From Cymbomonas tetramitiformis (taxonomy: Eukaryota > Chlorophyta > Pyramimonadophyceae > Pyramimonadales > Pyramimonadaceae): a stretch of 64,000 nucleotides of DNA. The stretch is from contig LGRX02035411.1 of assembly GCA_001247695.2 (NCBI GenBank), forward strand, positions 1 through 64,000, written 5' to 3'. Numbering within the stretch: the first letter of the stretch is position 1; the number at the start of each line of letters is the position of its first letter. The notes below the pieces were generated by a model. It was not told the origin of the DNA. It saw nothing but the letters and a program-made list of their open reading frames with translations, and did not search any database. This document shows positions 1-10,514 of the stretch, piece by piece. The translations under genes were made by a program, and so were the position numbers.

Positions 1-285
1 GGAGGGAATAAATTGCGGGCCGAAGGCCCGCGGGGAGCTGGGAAAAAGGGGGACCGGGGGAGAGGGAAAATTGCGGGCCTAAGCCTCGCGGGGAGCCGGG
101 GAAAAGGTGGAAGGGAGAGGGAAAATTGCGGGCCGAAGGCCCTTGGGGAGCTGGGATAAAGGGTGAGGGAGGGGGAAGATTCGGTGGGCCGAAGGCCCGC
201 GGGGAGCCGGGAGAAAGGGGGAAGGGAGGAAAATTGCGGGACGAAGGCCCGCGGGGAGCTGGGAAAAAGGGGGAGAGGAAAGGGA
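1..285. repeat. G-rich minisatellite at window edge
   Basis: About five units of roughly 50-60 bp, each holding a near-palindrome close to GGGCCGAAGGCCCGCGGGG followed by a purine-rich stretch (GAGCTGGGAAAAAGGGGGA). Units begin near 17, 73, 127, 186 and 236. The array runs off the left edge, so its full length is unknown. No mirrored copy of this array is visible on the right side of the inverted structure that follows. Confidence 0.75.
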
Positions 286-504
286 TTTAAAAAAAATATA
301 TATATATAAGGTTGTATGTATATATATAATCGTGAAAAGAAGAACTGTTGAAGCTCCGGAGAAGCCGCTTCGAAGTTGAGAGTGCCTGTTCACTGCGGCG
401 CTAGAAAAAGTGTGGTAAAAGCGCAAAGATTTAAAGTCAAAAGAAACAAGCAAACATGCCTCCAAAAAACTGCGCTGAAAAAGGTAGAAAAGAGACAAGG
501 TTAG
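286..504. repeat. Outer arm segment, inverted copy at 10257-10510
   Basis: Contains a TA-rich stretch (about 296-330) and then a segment (about 325-395) that reads, in reverse complement, almost the same as 10257-10325. Both contain an AAGCGGCTTCT block followed by TTCTTCT and CACGATTATA. This is one of several modules present in mirrored order on both sides of the transposase-bearing core. Confidence 0.6.
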
Positions 505-945
505 AAAAGAGTTCATCGATGAACGCTTTTTAAAAAACACTGCTAAAGAAACAAGTGTTTTGACCGGTTTAAAGAAAAGTGTTCATCGATGAACGCTTTC
601 TTTATTTTGTTGCTGAAGCTTGAGTTTTTTAAACTGTTTTTAAGAAAGCGTCCATCGATGAGCGCTTTTCTTAGTTTTCCTTGTATTTTTCTTAAAACTT
701 TGCGCTTTGGAGTTGCAAAAGCTGCGATATTTCTGTGTGATTCAGCTTTTTTCTCAGGAAAAAAAATAGGGAAAGCAAGGAAAGCGTTCATCGATGGACG
801 CTTTTCTTAAAAACAGTTTAAAATACTCAAGTTTCAGTAATAAAATAAAGAAAGAGTTCATCGATGAACGCTTTTCTTTAAACCGGTAAAAAAACCTGTT
901 TCTTTAGCAGTGTTTTTTTAAAAGCGTTCATCGATGAACGCTTTT
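505..945. repeat. Cluster of AAAGCGTTCATCGATGAACGCTTT-type palindromes
   Basis: Six palindromes with core TCATCGATGA, either exact (513, 583, 858, 928) or with one change (652, 788). Each has near-perfect flanks AAAGCG and CGCTTT, so every copy could form a hairpin in single-stranded DNA or RNA. The copies are separated by A/T-rich spacers that themselves appear in direct and inverted orientation. The open reading frames here are incidental, because the palindromes read as coding on both strands. Confidence 0.85.
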
Positions 946-959
946 TAAAAACTCATCTC

Positions 960-1250
960 TTTTTACATCTGTTCAGGACAGTTCTTGAAGAAGTGTCCTA
1001 AGGAAATCTGCAAGAGGTTTAAAAGGTTAAAGATCTCAGTGTTAAATATGTTTAAGAATGTCTTTGCGCAAGCATCCACTCAATTGCTTAAGCAAACTAT
1101 ACAACACCGCATTTGAAGTCAAAAAGAGCTTTACAATTATCTTTGCGCAAGCTTCTAAATCTGCTTAGTGAAGATGTTTGAGAATGTCTTTACGCAAAGA
1201 TCTTTGCTTTAAAGATCTTTGCGCAAGCTTGGATCCACTTACTTTCATTT
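960..1250. repeat. AAGATCTTTGCGCAAG repeat module, left arm
   Basis: Multiple short units with AAAGATCTTTG palindromes and TTGCGCAAGCTT steps. The same vocabulary fills 9335-10245 on the other side of the core, where the array is about three times longer. No coding signal is seen. Confidence 0.75.
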
Positions 1251-1257
1251 CATTCTA

Positions 1258-2165
1258 CACATTTGGGGAGTTTGGGAGTTTTGGGAGTTGGGGAGTTTTA
1301 CAATGGGAGGCCCTGAAAAAATTGAAAATTTGACCGAATCTAGGGTTTAAGATTTTCCCGAGTGGAATGTAATTTTATTTAATTTTCCGGTTGTTTTAGG
1401 GTTTAAGAAATATTCCTGATTTTCACTAAAAAAATCATCTTTTTCAGCCTGAATTAAGGAAGGTTTATGGGGTTTTTGTGTTAAGAAAACATAAATTTTC
1501 AATTGAAGTTCTACAATATTTTACGCATTTTTAAGCTTCAAATTTTTTTCGAAACTCGGTAGCAAAATGATACTTTATACGTCTGATTTTTATGAAATAT
1601 GTTTTTGGGGGTTCATCGATGAACCCCTTTTTTTTTCTAGTTTTATATGAATTTCAGGCCTTTTTGGGTTTTGGGGAGTTTTACAAGGGGAGGCCCTGAA
1701 AAAATTGAAAATTTGACCGAATCTAGGGTTTAAGATTTTCCCGAGTTGAATGTAATTTTATTTAATTTCCCGGTTGTTTTAGGGTTTAAGAAATATTCCT
1801 GATTTTCACTAAAAAAAACATCTTTTTCAGCCTGAATTAAGGAAGGTTTATGGGGGTTTTTGTGTTAAGAAAACATAAATTTTTAATTGAACTTGTACAA
1901 TATTTCACGCATTTTTAAGCTAATTTATTTTTTTGAAAATCGGTAGCAAAATGATACTTTTTACGTCTGCTTTCATGAAATATTTTTTGGGGGGTTCATC
2001 GATGAACCAATATATATTTTTTTTAGTTTTCTATGATTTTCAGGCCTTTTGGGGGTTTTTTTTAAATTTGAAAATTTTGGAAAAAACCCAGATTTCTTCT
2101 ACACTTTCAGGAATATCTTTGGTTGGCTTTGTTCCTATTTTATGGGGGTTGCCCCGTTTCCCCCC
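1258..2165. repeat. Two tandem ~450-bp units, left arm
   Basis: Two direct copies (about 1258-1680 and 1675-2165). Each runs from GGGGAGTTTTACAA and GGAGGCCCTGAAAA, through CTAGGGTTTAAG and a GGTTCATCGATGAACC palindrome (cores at 1613 and 1996), to AGGCCTTTTTGGG. The same unit occurs in reverse orientation at 8392-9335 and 10515-11340. Isolated TTTAGGG-like words in it are not a telomere array. Confidence 0.85.
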
Positions 2166-2173
2166 CTTATTTC

Positions 2174-2290
2174 AGGCATAAAACAGCCGACAACCGCTAG
2201 GTCACCAACTCCAGTTACGACGCGCGCCCGGACTTCTCTTAAATACCGAAGAACACGGACAGAAAAAATTAAACACGCAAACACTTAAAC
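2174..2290. repeat. Core inverted repeat, left end
   Basis: Begins AGGCATAAAACA and matches the reverse complement of 8270-8391 over about 115 bp with scattered differences. Shared blocks include CAACCGCTAG, GGCGCGCGCC-like and GGACTTCTCTTAAATA. It forms the inner end of the arms and lies just upstream of the small ORF at 2319. This may be the terminal inverted repeat of the element proper, with the satellites as older flanking material, or simply the innermost part of a much longer inverted repeat. Confidence 0.75.
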
Positions 2291-2318
2291 ACGTACTTTG
2301 TGGCAATTACGCTAAGAA

Positions 2319-2747
2319 ATGTCCGAAGAACAGCCAGCGGTAGTTGAGGTGTACCCAGAGATGATTAATGTGCTTTGGATGCGTGCGCGTTTACAAGCGG
2401 AAGCGGACTATGTTGAGTTTTACAGCACGAGAATACAGTTTAACACCTGGAACTGGTTACAAGTGTGGCCGCTGTACATCCACGGCCGCACAACAACCGA
2501 AAGAATAGGTGTGAGGCACTTGGTTTACTGGTACGAGATCGGCTGGCACTACGACGAATATCCACCAGGGCAGTGGCAACCGTGGTATAACACCCGCGGC
2601 TACGGCATTCTTACGTACGAAGCCTTAACCGAGCTGAGCAGTGACTTGCTGCGGGATGATGACGGAAGGTGTCCGTTTTGTTTTCGCAGCTTTAGAATAT
2701 GCAGCTTAGCTAGAAGGTTTTATTTGGACGCTTGTACTATTCACTAG
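2319..2747 (+). CDS. Small unknown protein encoded in the left arm (142 aa)
   Basis: Uninterrupted reading frame of 142 codons beginning MSEEQPAVVEVYPE. It is rich in Trp and Tyr (for example WNWLQVWPLY, HLVYWYEIGWHYDEYPPGQW) and ends with a possible zinc-binding CPFC plus further Cys. No family recognised. It starts 145 bp inside the inverted repeat; the ORF in the right arm (8238) starts 153 bp inside its repeat and points the opposite way. The two proteins share a weak pattern around HLV[FY]..., G..Y/P and a later Trp. I therefore suspect two diverged copies of one arm-borne gene, possibly an accessory protein of the transposon. Function unknown. Confidence 0.55.
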   Translation: MSEEQPAVVEVYPEMINVLWMRARLQAEADYVEFYSTRIQFNTWNWLQVWPLYIHGRTTTERIGVRHLVYWYEIGWHYDEYPPGQWQPWYNTRGYGILTYEALTELSSDLLRDDDGRCPFCFRSFRICSLARRFYLDACTIH

Positions 2748-2767
2748 ATTAGAACGCTTGTTCACGT

Positions 2768-3025
2768 AAAATATAAAGCTTCAAATCAATATTTAAAGCA
2801 AAGTTACCGGCGCGCATGTTTTGCCTCCAGAGTTTAACACGACTTCACCCTTTCTTGTGCCCTTCGCCCCATCGCCTACTCGTCTTCGTGCATTGACCAA
2901 CTACGTTCTCCATTGGTTTTTCACGTGCTTTCGCGGACCACTACTAACCACAAGTCCCGGTGGCCGGCCCCCCAGTTCGGTTCAAAACATACTTCTCGCC
3001 AAGATCCCTAACTAACTTTCACATT
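2768..3025. repeat. Inner inverted repeat, left copy (~255 bp)
   Basis: Nearly identical to the reverse complement of 7185-7445, with only a few substitutions and a small indel. Shared blocks include CTTCAAATCAATATT, TTTTGCCTCCAGAGTTTAAC, GGTGGCCGGCCCCCCAGTT and CCCTAACTAACTTTCA. Together with its partner it brackets the transposase gene exactly. The high similarity contrasts with the more diverged outer arms. Confidence 0.9.
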
Positions 3026-3145
3026 ATCCCTGGACACTCAGTCGCATATTTCCCAACGTGTGGTACCTGTGGAAAAACAATTACGTTAGTCCAAAGCCCA
3101 ACAAACCGTGCCAATGCAAACAACAATGTCGCTTTCGTACCTGAG

Positions 3146-6100
3146 TTACTGCTCTTGAAAGGTCAAGGCCCCAGCTCCAAGCCGTTGTTCCCTAGTTAGT
3201 GACAACCCATGTGCCACAACCAGGTCCGTAGGTGAAGGCGGTACATCAAAGTAGTTGGGCAATACCGTAGCGCAACACTGGTGGAGAAGACAGAATTGAA
3301 ACTTGTGCTTTACCCACTGACCATTCACCTTGCGCCGACCCATGACCACCACCCTTGGGCCATCCTTTGAAAGGATGGGCTGGGATTGCTTGTGGGTCTT
3401 CGCCGTCACGCAACCCTTGCGGGACTCGGAGGCCGCGCAACTTGCTTTCCTACCGGTACCGGGCACCACCATCCATTGCCCGTAGACCAGTTCCTCACTC
3501 CCGACACGATCGCCGGTGGTGAGGCGGGATCCCAGCGCCGTTAAGATGTCGTCGATCTCCTCCGTGGTAAACCCCGATTGCACGTAAAATGCATGTCCAG
3601 GTTTGAACCCCGCGCGGAATAGGAGGGTGGACAGGCACACGCAAAGCTTCACCGAAGTCGACCTTCCCACGTGAGTCATCGTTTGGCGCCATGAGTAGCA
3701 TGAGCAGCTGATGCGTTGTTGCGCCGCCCGGGCCAGATGACCAAATATCACCCGCGAGAGTTCACCTCGACCAGAGGACAAGGTGTAACTGCGGTCCAGG
3801 AAGCCGTCGTGTCTTCCACGTGCAGTTAAACGGACGGTCGGTTGGCCAACCTGTATCACTTTCAAGCGCTTGTCAGGCTGCAAGAACATGCGAGCCAACA
3901 TTTGCGCGTGGCCTTTCGTGGTGCTTGTCTGGTACCGCACCTCGTCCAAAGACCCGACGGACACGCGGCGAGTGTCCACGTAGCGATGTTCGGAATGAAA
4001 GTGCACCGCGGTCTCCAAATATTGCACCACGAGAGCCTCGTCCACCTCTTGGGAAGACTGTCAAACATAACGGGCGGCCGGGTCCTCGGTGTTTGGGTCG
4101 AACTGCCATTGGAACTCCAAAGGGTTCTCGAGGCATGCCCGCACCAACTTGATGGCCGGAGTCGGCGTTCCAGGCTCGTCGATCGTCACCCTAGTCTTAG
4201 TCCTCTTCCCCATCGATCGGACTTGGTTTGGTCGGTGACTGCGTGTCTCCGTCGTCACTGGACCAGGAGTGACATATATTTCACGCACCTCCTCAAGGAC
4301 GTCGTACGCGGTGTGGCGTGCGCGTTGCATGGCGGTGTACACCCTTCGCCGCTCATCGTACAAGGTGTTCGTGCGGGAGTCCCGCTGGCTGTGGCCACCT
4401 TCTCCTACGTGCTCCAACCAGGCGGATTGGGTGATGTACGTCACGTTCTCCAGGTGCAAGAACTCGGAGGCCGGCAGATTCACGCCGATCAGTTTGCCGT
4501 CCTTGGAGAAGAGTTGCTCCGCCGGGTTAGCCCCTTTGCTTTGTGTGAAAAGCTGCAGGGTGCGTTCGCCTTCACCTTCGTAAAATAAAACGAGCGAAGA
4601 CAAAGAGGATTGCACGCTCTTGCTCTCTTGCTCCATGATGAAGTCGAAGAGGCGCGCACGTGCGTCCATCACACGTCTGGGGGCTTGTGCTTCGTACCAC
4701 CGTGTGAACAGTGTCCGGAACTGGGTCTCCTCGAAACTCTTGTCCAAACACCGAGCGTGTATCCCCATGTTCGCAACGAGGTGCAAGTCACAGCCTTTCT
4801 CCAACGAGTTGCCCGCCTCGTCCCGCGTCATGTACTTCTTTCGGTCCTCCATGCGCATGAACTTGTTGTAGTTCAAGCGGATGCCGATCCAGCCTCCGCC
4901 ACCCGCGTCACGGACGAAACCGACGGGACGAAAGCAGATCTCACCTTTTGGGTTGGTCTTTACCCAAACCTCCTTGTCTCGATATTTCGCGAAGTCGGCG
5001 TCCTCCATGGCCACCGTCCGGCAAGCGTAGTCGATGCCTTGCCACATCTTCTCCTCATCCACACCGCGTTCACCCGCCGGCAGCACGAAGGTTGCTAGTT
5101 TTATCAACCCAATTCCGGGCACGACCGTTGCAACCTTCTCGACAACGCGACCGTTAATGCAGCTGTGGCCACCATCAGAACATGCGTAGCAACCGATGAA
5201 CGGAGGCTTACCGAGAATGCGGTCCATCAACAGCATGATCTTCGCGGGGGACCACGGCAAGTCCAGGCAGGGGGCACATGAACCAGTTCAGAGGGGCGGT
5301 GTCGAAAAGAAGAGTACGGTATCCCTTTGAGTCCAGGATCCGTTTCATTTCCTTGACCTCGTCATCAGCAGCACGCTCGGGGGCACGTTGAGTCGCACGG
5401 TGTTCTTTCATCACGTCGCGGACGGCGCGAGCGTCTTGCATTTCGCGGGCTACCTAAAATGGAACCATGCATTAAGAATAACATGTCCCCGACGTATAAC
5501 GGAAAGGTAACACAAAAATAGGGCGATACCTTGTACACGTCGATGGGAGAGCCGTCCGGAGAGGAAAGCATCTTCTCGAAGGCAACCGTTGTGGCGGAGT
5601 TCTTCAGCTTCTCGGAAGTGAAGCGACCACCGAAAACGGGAAGGGCTTCTTTGATGGCGTCTTGGGTTTCTTTGGAAACAACGGCCTTCCCCTTTTTATC
5701 CATGGGTTGGCAGGCATGGGTGCCTTCGTGTTTAAAGAGCAGTAGGTGGCCTTCGGCTGCGGGAAGGTCGATGCGGACCAAAGTAGCCCGGGCACCACAG
5801 GTAATAACTTCCATGGGTTCTTGACACTTTTTGCATGGAGGGCCTTCAATCTGAAAGAAGAAAAGAAAAGCGTAAGGTCCTACTGGAAAAGTGGGGAAAG
5901 GGTACGGGAAAACCTTGGGATTAAAATACCTCAACGCCGAGGAAAGCAGAAGCGGAGCGTTTGCCACGTTGTTGAGAACTTCTCTGAACGAACTCTTTGT
6001 CATGGGTTTTAAAGAAAGAGCACTCCGTATTCCTGCAAAGTTTTTCTCCAAGGCAGTTTTGAAGTCGAACCTGAGAGTTGCAGTCCTTGACAGCATCTTG

Positions 6101-6763
6101 TCGGGTTACCTCCGCCCAAGTTGTGGCGCAGGCGTGGGACCAAGAACGGTTCGTGACATGGAAGTCAAGTTTGTTCAGCGGTAGACCGCCCTTCCCGGTT
6201 GGTTTAGGAAGAGGTGAGGACATGTGGTGACCAAAAGTGACATTGCCATCGACGTCGAAGGGGACCTTGTTCACACGTTTGCAATCTGCGGGCCACTTAA
6301 AAGAAGAGGCGTGACTGGAAGTCGAGTCGGACTTGGAAAGGTTTGTCGATGCGACGGACTCCGTGGGCTTGGGCTTCGTGTTTGGTGAGAACCGGGGAGT
6401 CTTGCACTCGCCGGTGTAAACAATGTCTTCTTCATCGTCGCTGTCATCGCTTTCGCTGTCGCTTACCAAGATTGGCATGTTGTCGTCGGTAGGAGTACCG
6501 TACACATTGTGCAAGAAGCCCGAGTGAACGGGAAACAGGTCCAAAGAGCAAGCAACGGAGTCATCGTACTCGGAGGTGACGGAAAGATCTTCTTTCTTGT
6601 CAAGACTAAAAACATTGCAAAGTGTGTCGCTAGTCACAAAAGGGTCTCCAAGATGCCAAACAATGGGAATTTCACGAACGACATCCCCGGTTTCAAGGCA
6701 GCGAAAAGTAACAAATTGAGTGGACATTGCATTAGCCCTAGGAAGTCGGTAAAATAAATGCAC
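3146..6763 (-). pseudogene. MULE-type DDE transposase with WRKY-GCM1-like zinc finger; one frameshift, one stop
   Basis: Reads leftward. Exon 1 (about 6727, MSTQFVTFRC, to 5930) ends with a Cys/His cluster (CLGEKLCRNTEC...H). A GT-AG intron of 79 bp leads to exon 2 (5850-5530), with CKKC, a Cys, then HEGTHAC. This is the layout of WRKY-GCM1-type fingers found in Mutator-like transposases. A second intron (5529-5454) leads to exon 3. The transposase core contains DEAG followed by CDLHLVANM, matching the MULE D..G and C-x-H signature, and near the C-terminus a SWIM-like CSC...CVC. Two defects are seen: a one-base frameshift near 5260 and an in-frame TGA at 4061-4063, with the same frame open on both sides. 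Otherwise intact at roughly 1,000 residues. Likely recently active or mobilised in trans. A related but truncated copy lies at 27990-29390. Confidence 0.75.
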
Positions 6764-7184
6764 TCCCGAAGAGAAAGTGTCGAGGGGAGGCCTTAAAAAA
6801 CTCTAGTCGCCAAAATAAAAGGCGACGCCGAAATAAAATCGAGTCGAGGCGACGGCTGGGAAATTTTCGAGTCGAGTCGAGAACGACACCGACCAAACGA
6901 GTCTAGCTGTTTCGGAAAGAGAGGCGAAGGAAAAAATCGAGTCGAGTGTCGAGTCGAGGCGAAACCTTCAAAATATTCGACTCGAGGAACCACTGGGATT
7001 GGAGCGCTTCGCATGGGACGCGCCTTCATCGGCGTGGAGAGGAAGCGTGCAAACTTCATGAGCGCGGTGCACTATTTATCTCACGCGGTGTTCTGCTGCG
7101 CGAAGCGCCATGTGGGGTCTCTTGGATTGAGTGAGCCGTACCAGAAGATGAAAGTGACAAACGTGAAGTAGAACATCGAAAGTT
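6764..7184. other. Transposase 5' region with GAGTCGA repeats
   Basis: This is the stretch upstream of the minus-strand transposase and so is the expected promoter/5' UTR. It holds a degenerate array of GAGTCGA and TCGAGTCGAG words at about 6838-6985. I see no convincing TATA box or separate gene. The repeats could be transposase-binding sites, but that is a guess. Confidence 0.5.
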
Positions 7185-7445
7185 AGTGAAAGTTAGTTAG
7201 GGATCTTGGCGGGGAAAGAAGTATGTTTTGAACCTAACTGGGGGGCCGGCCACCCGGACTTGTGGTTAGTAGTGGTCCGCGAAAGCACGTGAAAAACCAA
7301 TGGAGAACGTAGTTGGTCAATGCACGAAGACGAGTAGGCGATGGGGCGAAGGGCACTAGAAAAGGTGAAGTCGTGTTAAACTCTGGAGGCAAAACTTGCG
7401 CGCCGGTAACTTTGTTTTGAATATTGATTTGAAGTTGTATATTTC
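7185..7445. repeat. Inner inverted repeat, right copy (~260 bp)
   Basis: Reverse-complement partner of 2768-3025, beginning GTGAAAGTTAGTTAGGG. Relative to the left copy it has a few-base insertion near GGCGGGGAAAGAAG. Beyond it, 7446-7779 is A/T-rich non-coding spacer with no left-arm counterpart of equal length; I see nothing recognisable in that spacer. Confidence 0.9.
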
Positions 7446-7779
7446 ATGTGATGTTAAGAGCGAAAAGTTTATTTATAAACGATGACGGAAATATTTCCTT
7501 TAGCACATTTAGGGTGTAAGTTGAATCAGCGTGTTATAAAGGTTTGTTTAATGGATGACGGCAAGCTTCGAGATTTGCACACACGGAATAAACACTTACA
7601 CACTTTTCTACGGCAAGAAAATAAGCACATAAAATATACCAGTCCACAATGACGACAACTTTTAATATACGAAAGACTAGTGGCTGAATGTAAAGTTTAT
7701 CTACAAACCACACACGGCTTACATTTTATACAAACAAATTCTTTAAATATTTCCAGTCTAAACAAGCTATAATGTTCGC

Positions 7780-8238
7780 CTACGTCTCACATCGGCATGA
7801 GGTGCAAAGTTGCTCGAAATGTTCAGAGTTTCTGAACGGCCTAGAACAGTTACACCTCGGCTGATCCCAGCGGCGGGGACAAACGAGCATGATGAAAAGC
7901 GTCCAATGACAGCCCGGAGTCCCGCCAGGAAGGTCTGCTGGGACAATCATGGTCCGCGGCGTAGTCCACTCGTTACCAGCACGGTCGGGGTAGTCTCCTT
8001 CGCGCGCCATCAGTTCAAAAACTAAATGCGACCGGGTGCGACGGACGAAGCGCCAACTGGCGAACCCGGCGTCTCTTCTTCCACGTTCCTGGTTGCGCAC
8101 GTTGTAATGAGTGGAAAGGCGCCACTGCTCAAGTCGACAGTCATTGCAGCGCAAGTGTTGAATGTGGTGGGTTGCAATCATCTCACGGTCATGAGGTCCG
8201 GCAAGAAAGTAGTCAACAAACTTGTAAACGGAAGGCAT
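7780..8238 (-). CDS. Small unknown protein encoded in the right arm (152 aa)
   Basis: Uninterrupted frame of 152 codons beginning MPSVYKFVDYF. It contains CNDC early and a Cys-rich tail (CNCSR...CTSCRC) that could bind zinc, plus a central HLVFELMAREGDYP segment. No family recognised. Its start codon lies in nearly the same position relative to the inverted repeat as the left-arm ORF (2319), and both face the transposase. It may be a diverged homologue of that protein, or an accessory DNA-binding protein of the element. The pairing rests mainly on position; sequence similarity is weak. Confidence 0.55.
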   Translation of the reverse strand: MPSVYKFVDYFLAGPHDREMIATHHIQHLRCNDCRLEQWRLSTHYNVRNQERGRRDAGFASWRFVRRTRSHLVFELMAREGDYPDRAGNEWTTPRTMIVPADLPGGTPGCHWTLFIMLVCPRRWDQPRCNCSRPFRNSEHFEQLCTSCRCET

Positions 8239-8269
8239 GTTGTCGTGAGACTTTTAATTGTGCGGTGTA

Positions 8270-8391
8270 GGTTTTTAAGGGTTTGCGCGTTTAATGTTTT
8301 TAGTCCGCGTTTGTGCTTTATTTAAGAGAAGTCCTGGCGCGCGCCGTAAACTCGAGTTCGTGAGCTAGCGGTTGTAGGTTGTTTTATGCCT
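8270..8391. repeat. Core inverted repeat, right end
   Basis: Reverse complement of 2174-2290, ending TGTTTTATGCCT at 8391. Immediately outside it on both sides begin the ~450-bp satellite units, in mirrored orientation. Confidence 0.75.
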
Positions 8392-9335
8392 GGAAGAAGA
8401 TAAAAAAAAACGGGGCAAACACAAAAAAAAATAGGGACGAAGTGAACAAAAAATATTCCTGAAATTGCAAAGAAATCGGGGTTTTTTGAAGAAATTTCAA
8501 AAATTTTAGAAAACCCCCAAAAAGGGCATATAAAACTAGAAAAAATAAAAGGGGTTCATCGATGAACCCCCATAAACATATTTCATAAAAATCAGACGTA
8601 TAAAGTGTGATTTTGCTACCGAGTTTCGAAAAAAAAATTGAAGCTTGAGAATGCGTGAAATATTGTACAAGTTCAATGGAAATTTTATGTTTTCTTAACA
8701 CAAAAAACCCCATAAACCTTCCTTAATTCAGGCTGACAAAGATGATTTTTTTAGTTAAAATCAGGAATATTTCTTAAACCCTAAAACAACCGGAAAATGA
8801 AATAAAATTACATTCATCTCGGGAAAATGTTAAACCCTAGATTCGGTCAAATTTTCGATTTTTTCAGGGCCTCCCCTTGTAAAACTCCCCAACACCCAAA
8901 AAGGCCTGAAATTCATATAAAACTAGAAAAAATAAAAGGGGTTCATCGATGAACCCCCAAAAACATTTTTCATAAAAATCAGACGTAAAAAGTTTCATTT
9001 TGCTACCGAGTTTCGAAAAAAATTTGAAGCTTAAAAATGCGTGAAATATTATACAAGTTCAATGGAAAATTTATGTTTTCTTAACACAAAAAACCCCATA
9101 AACCTTCCTTAATTCAGGCTGAAAAAGATGATTTTTTTTCGTGAAAATTAGGAATATTTCTTAAACCCTAAAACAACCGGAAATTTAAATAAAATTACAT
9201 TCCACTCGGGAAAATCTTAAACCCTAGATTCGGTCAAATTTTCGATTTTTTTAGGGCCTCCCATTGTAAAACTCCCCAACTCCCGAAACTCCCAAACTCC
9301 CCAATTGCGTTTGGTGCTTTCATTTGCTTTTAAAG
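8392..9335. repeat. Two ~450-bp units, right arm, inverted relative to left
   Basis: Same unit as 1258-2165 but reversed, with palindrome cores TCATCGATGA at 8556 and 8943. Each unit ends in a GGGCCTCCC...GTAAAACTCCCCAA block. The mirrored orientation on both sides of the transposase core is what suggests the units belong to the element's arms rather than to a pre-existing tandem array. Confidence 0.85.
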
Positions 9336-10245
9336 TATTGAACTTTGCGACACCGCAAAGTCTAAAGAAACTCTTCACAGACACCTTTGCGCAAGCTTTT
9401 AAATATTCTGCTTGCTAAAGATGTTTGAGAAAGTCTTTGCGCAAAGATCTTTGCTTCAAAGATCTTTTCGCAAGCTTCCACCAACTCTCAATTGCCTAAG
9501 CAAACTTTGCGACAAAGTCTAATGAGCTTTAATACCAACATCTTTCCACAAGCTTTTAGTTCTGCTTGTTAAATATGTTTAAGAATGTCTTTGCGCAAGT
9601 TGCGTCCACCAACTCTCAATTGCTTAAGCAAACTATACGACACCGCAAAGTCAAAAAGAGCTTTACCTTTAATAATATCTTTGCGCAAGCTTTTAAATCT
9701 GCTTGGTGAAGATGTTTGAGAATGTCTTTACGCAAAGATCTTTGCTTTAAAGATCTTTGCGCTTCAAGCATCCACCAACTCTTATTTGCTTTTAAAGTAT
9801 TGAACTTTGCGACACCGCAAAGTCTAAAGAGCTTTACAGTTATCTTTGCGCAAGCTTTTAAATATTCTGCTTGCTAAAGATGTTTGAGAAAGTCTTTGCG
9901 CAAAGATCTTTGCTTCAAAGATCTTTCCGCAAACATGAACCACCAACTCTGGATTGCTTAAGCAAACTTTGCGACACCGCAAAGTCTAAAGAGCGTTACA
10001 AACCTCTTTGCGCAAGCTTTAAAATCTGCTTGTTAAAGATGTTTGAAAAGTCTTTGATCTTTGCTTCAAAGATCTTTGCTTCAAAGATCTTTGCTTCAAA
10101 GATCTTTGCTTCAAAGATCTAAGTTGCTTCAAAGATCTTTGCTTCAAAAATCTTTGCAACTCGCAATTGCATTTAAAGCAAACTCTGCGAAACCTTAACA
10201 AAGAGCTTTGAGAGGATCTTTGAAGCGCTTCCCGAAGCTTCTAAG
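9336..10245. repeat. AAGATCTTTGCGCAAG repeat module, right arm (expanded)
   Basis: A ~900-bp array built from AAAGATCTTTGC palindromes, GACACCGCAAAGTC and GCGCAAGCTT blocks, with a higher-order period of about 200 bp and a run of five or more short units at about 10050-10150 (GCTTCAAAGATCTTT). Mirror of 960-1250. Non-coding. Confidence 0.8.
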
Positions 10246-10256
10246 TCTGCTAAGTC

Positions 10257-10510
10257 CGCACTCTCACCTTCAAAGCGGCTTCTTAAGAGGTTCAGCTTTT
10301 CTTCTTCTCACGATTATATTCAAAATAAAAAATTCACAATTGCATATCCCCCCCTCCCCCCGAATTTTGCATTATCGCCTTCAAAGCGGTTTCTTAAGAG
10401 CTTCAACTTTTCTTCTTCTCACGATTATATTCAAAATTAAAAAAATCACAGTTGAATTTAATTTTGCACTCTCGCCTTCAAAGCCGCTTCTTAAAAAATT
10501 AAGGTTTTTT
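10257..10510. repeat. Outer arm segment, right
   Basis: Two or three direct copies of a unit holding CCTTCAAAGCGGCTTCTTAAG and TTCTTCTCACGATTATATTC; the first is the inverted partner of about 325-395. Non-coding. Confidence 0.6.
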
Positions 10511-10514
10511 TAAC

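Noticed and set aside
505..945. CRISPR-like array of palindromic repeats
   Set aside because: Spacers are A/T-rich, uneven and themselves repeated, there are no Cas genes, and the DNA is clearly eukaryotic.
3820..4588. Plus-strand reading frames opposite the MULE transposase
   Set aside because: They are antisense shadows of the transposase exon, which has recognisable MULE motifs on the minus strand.
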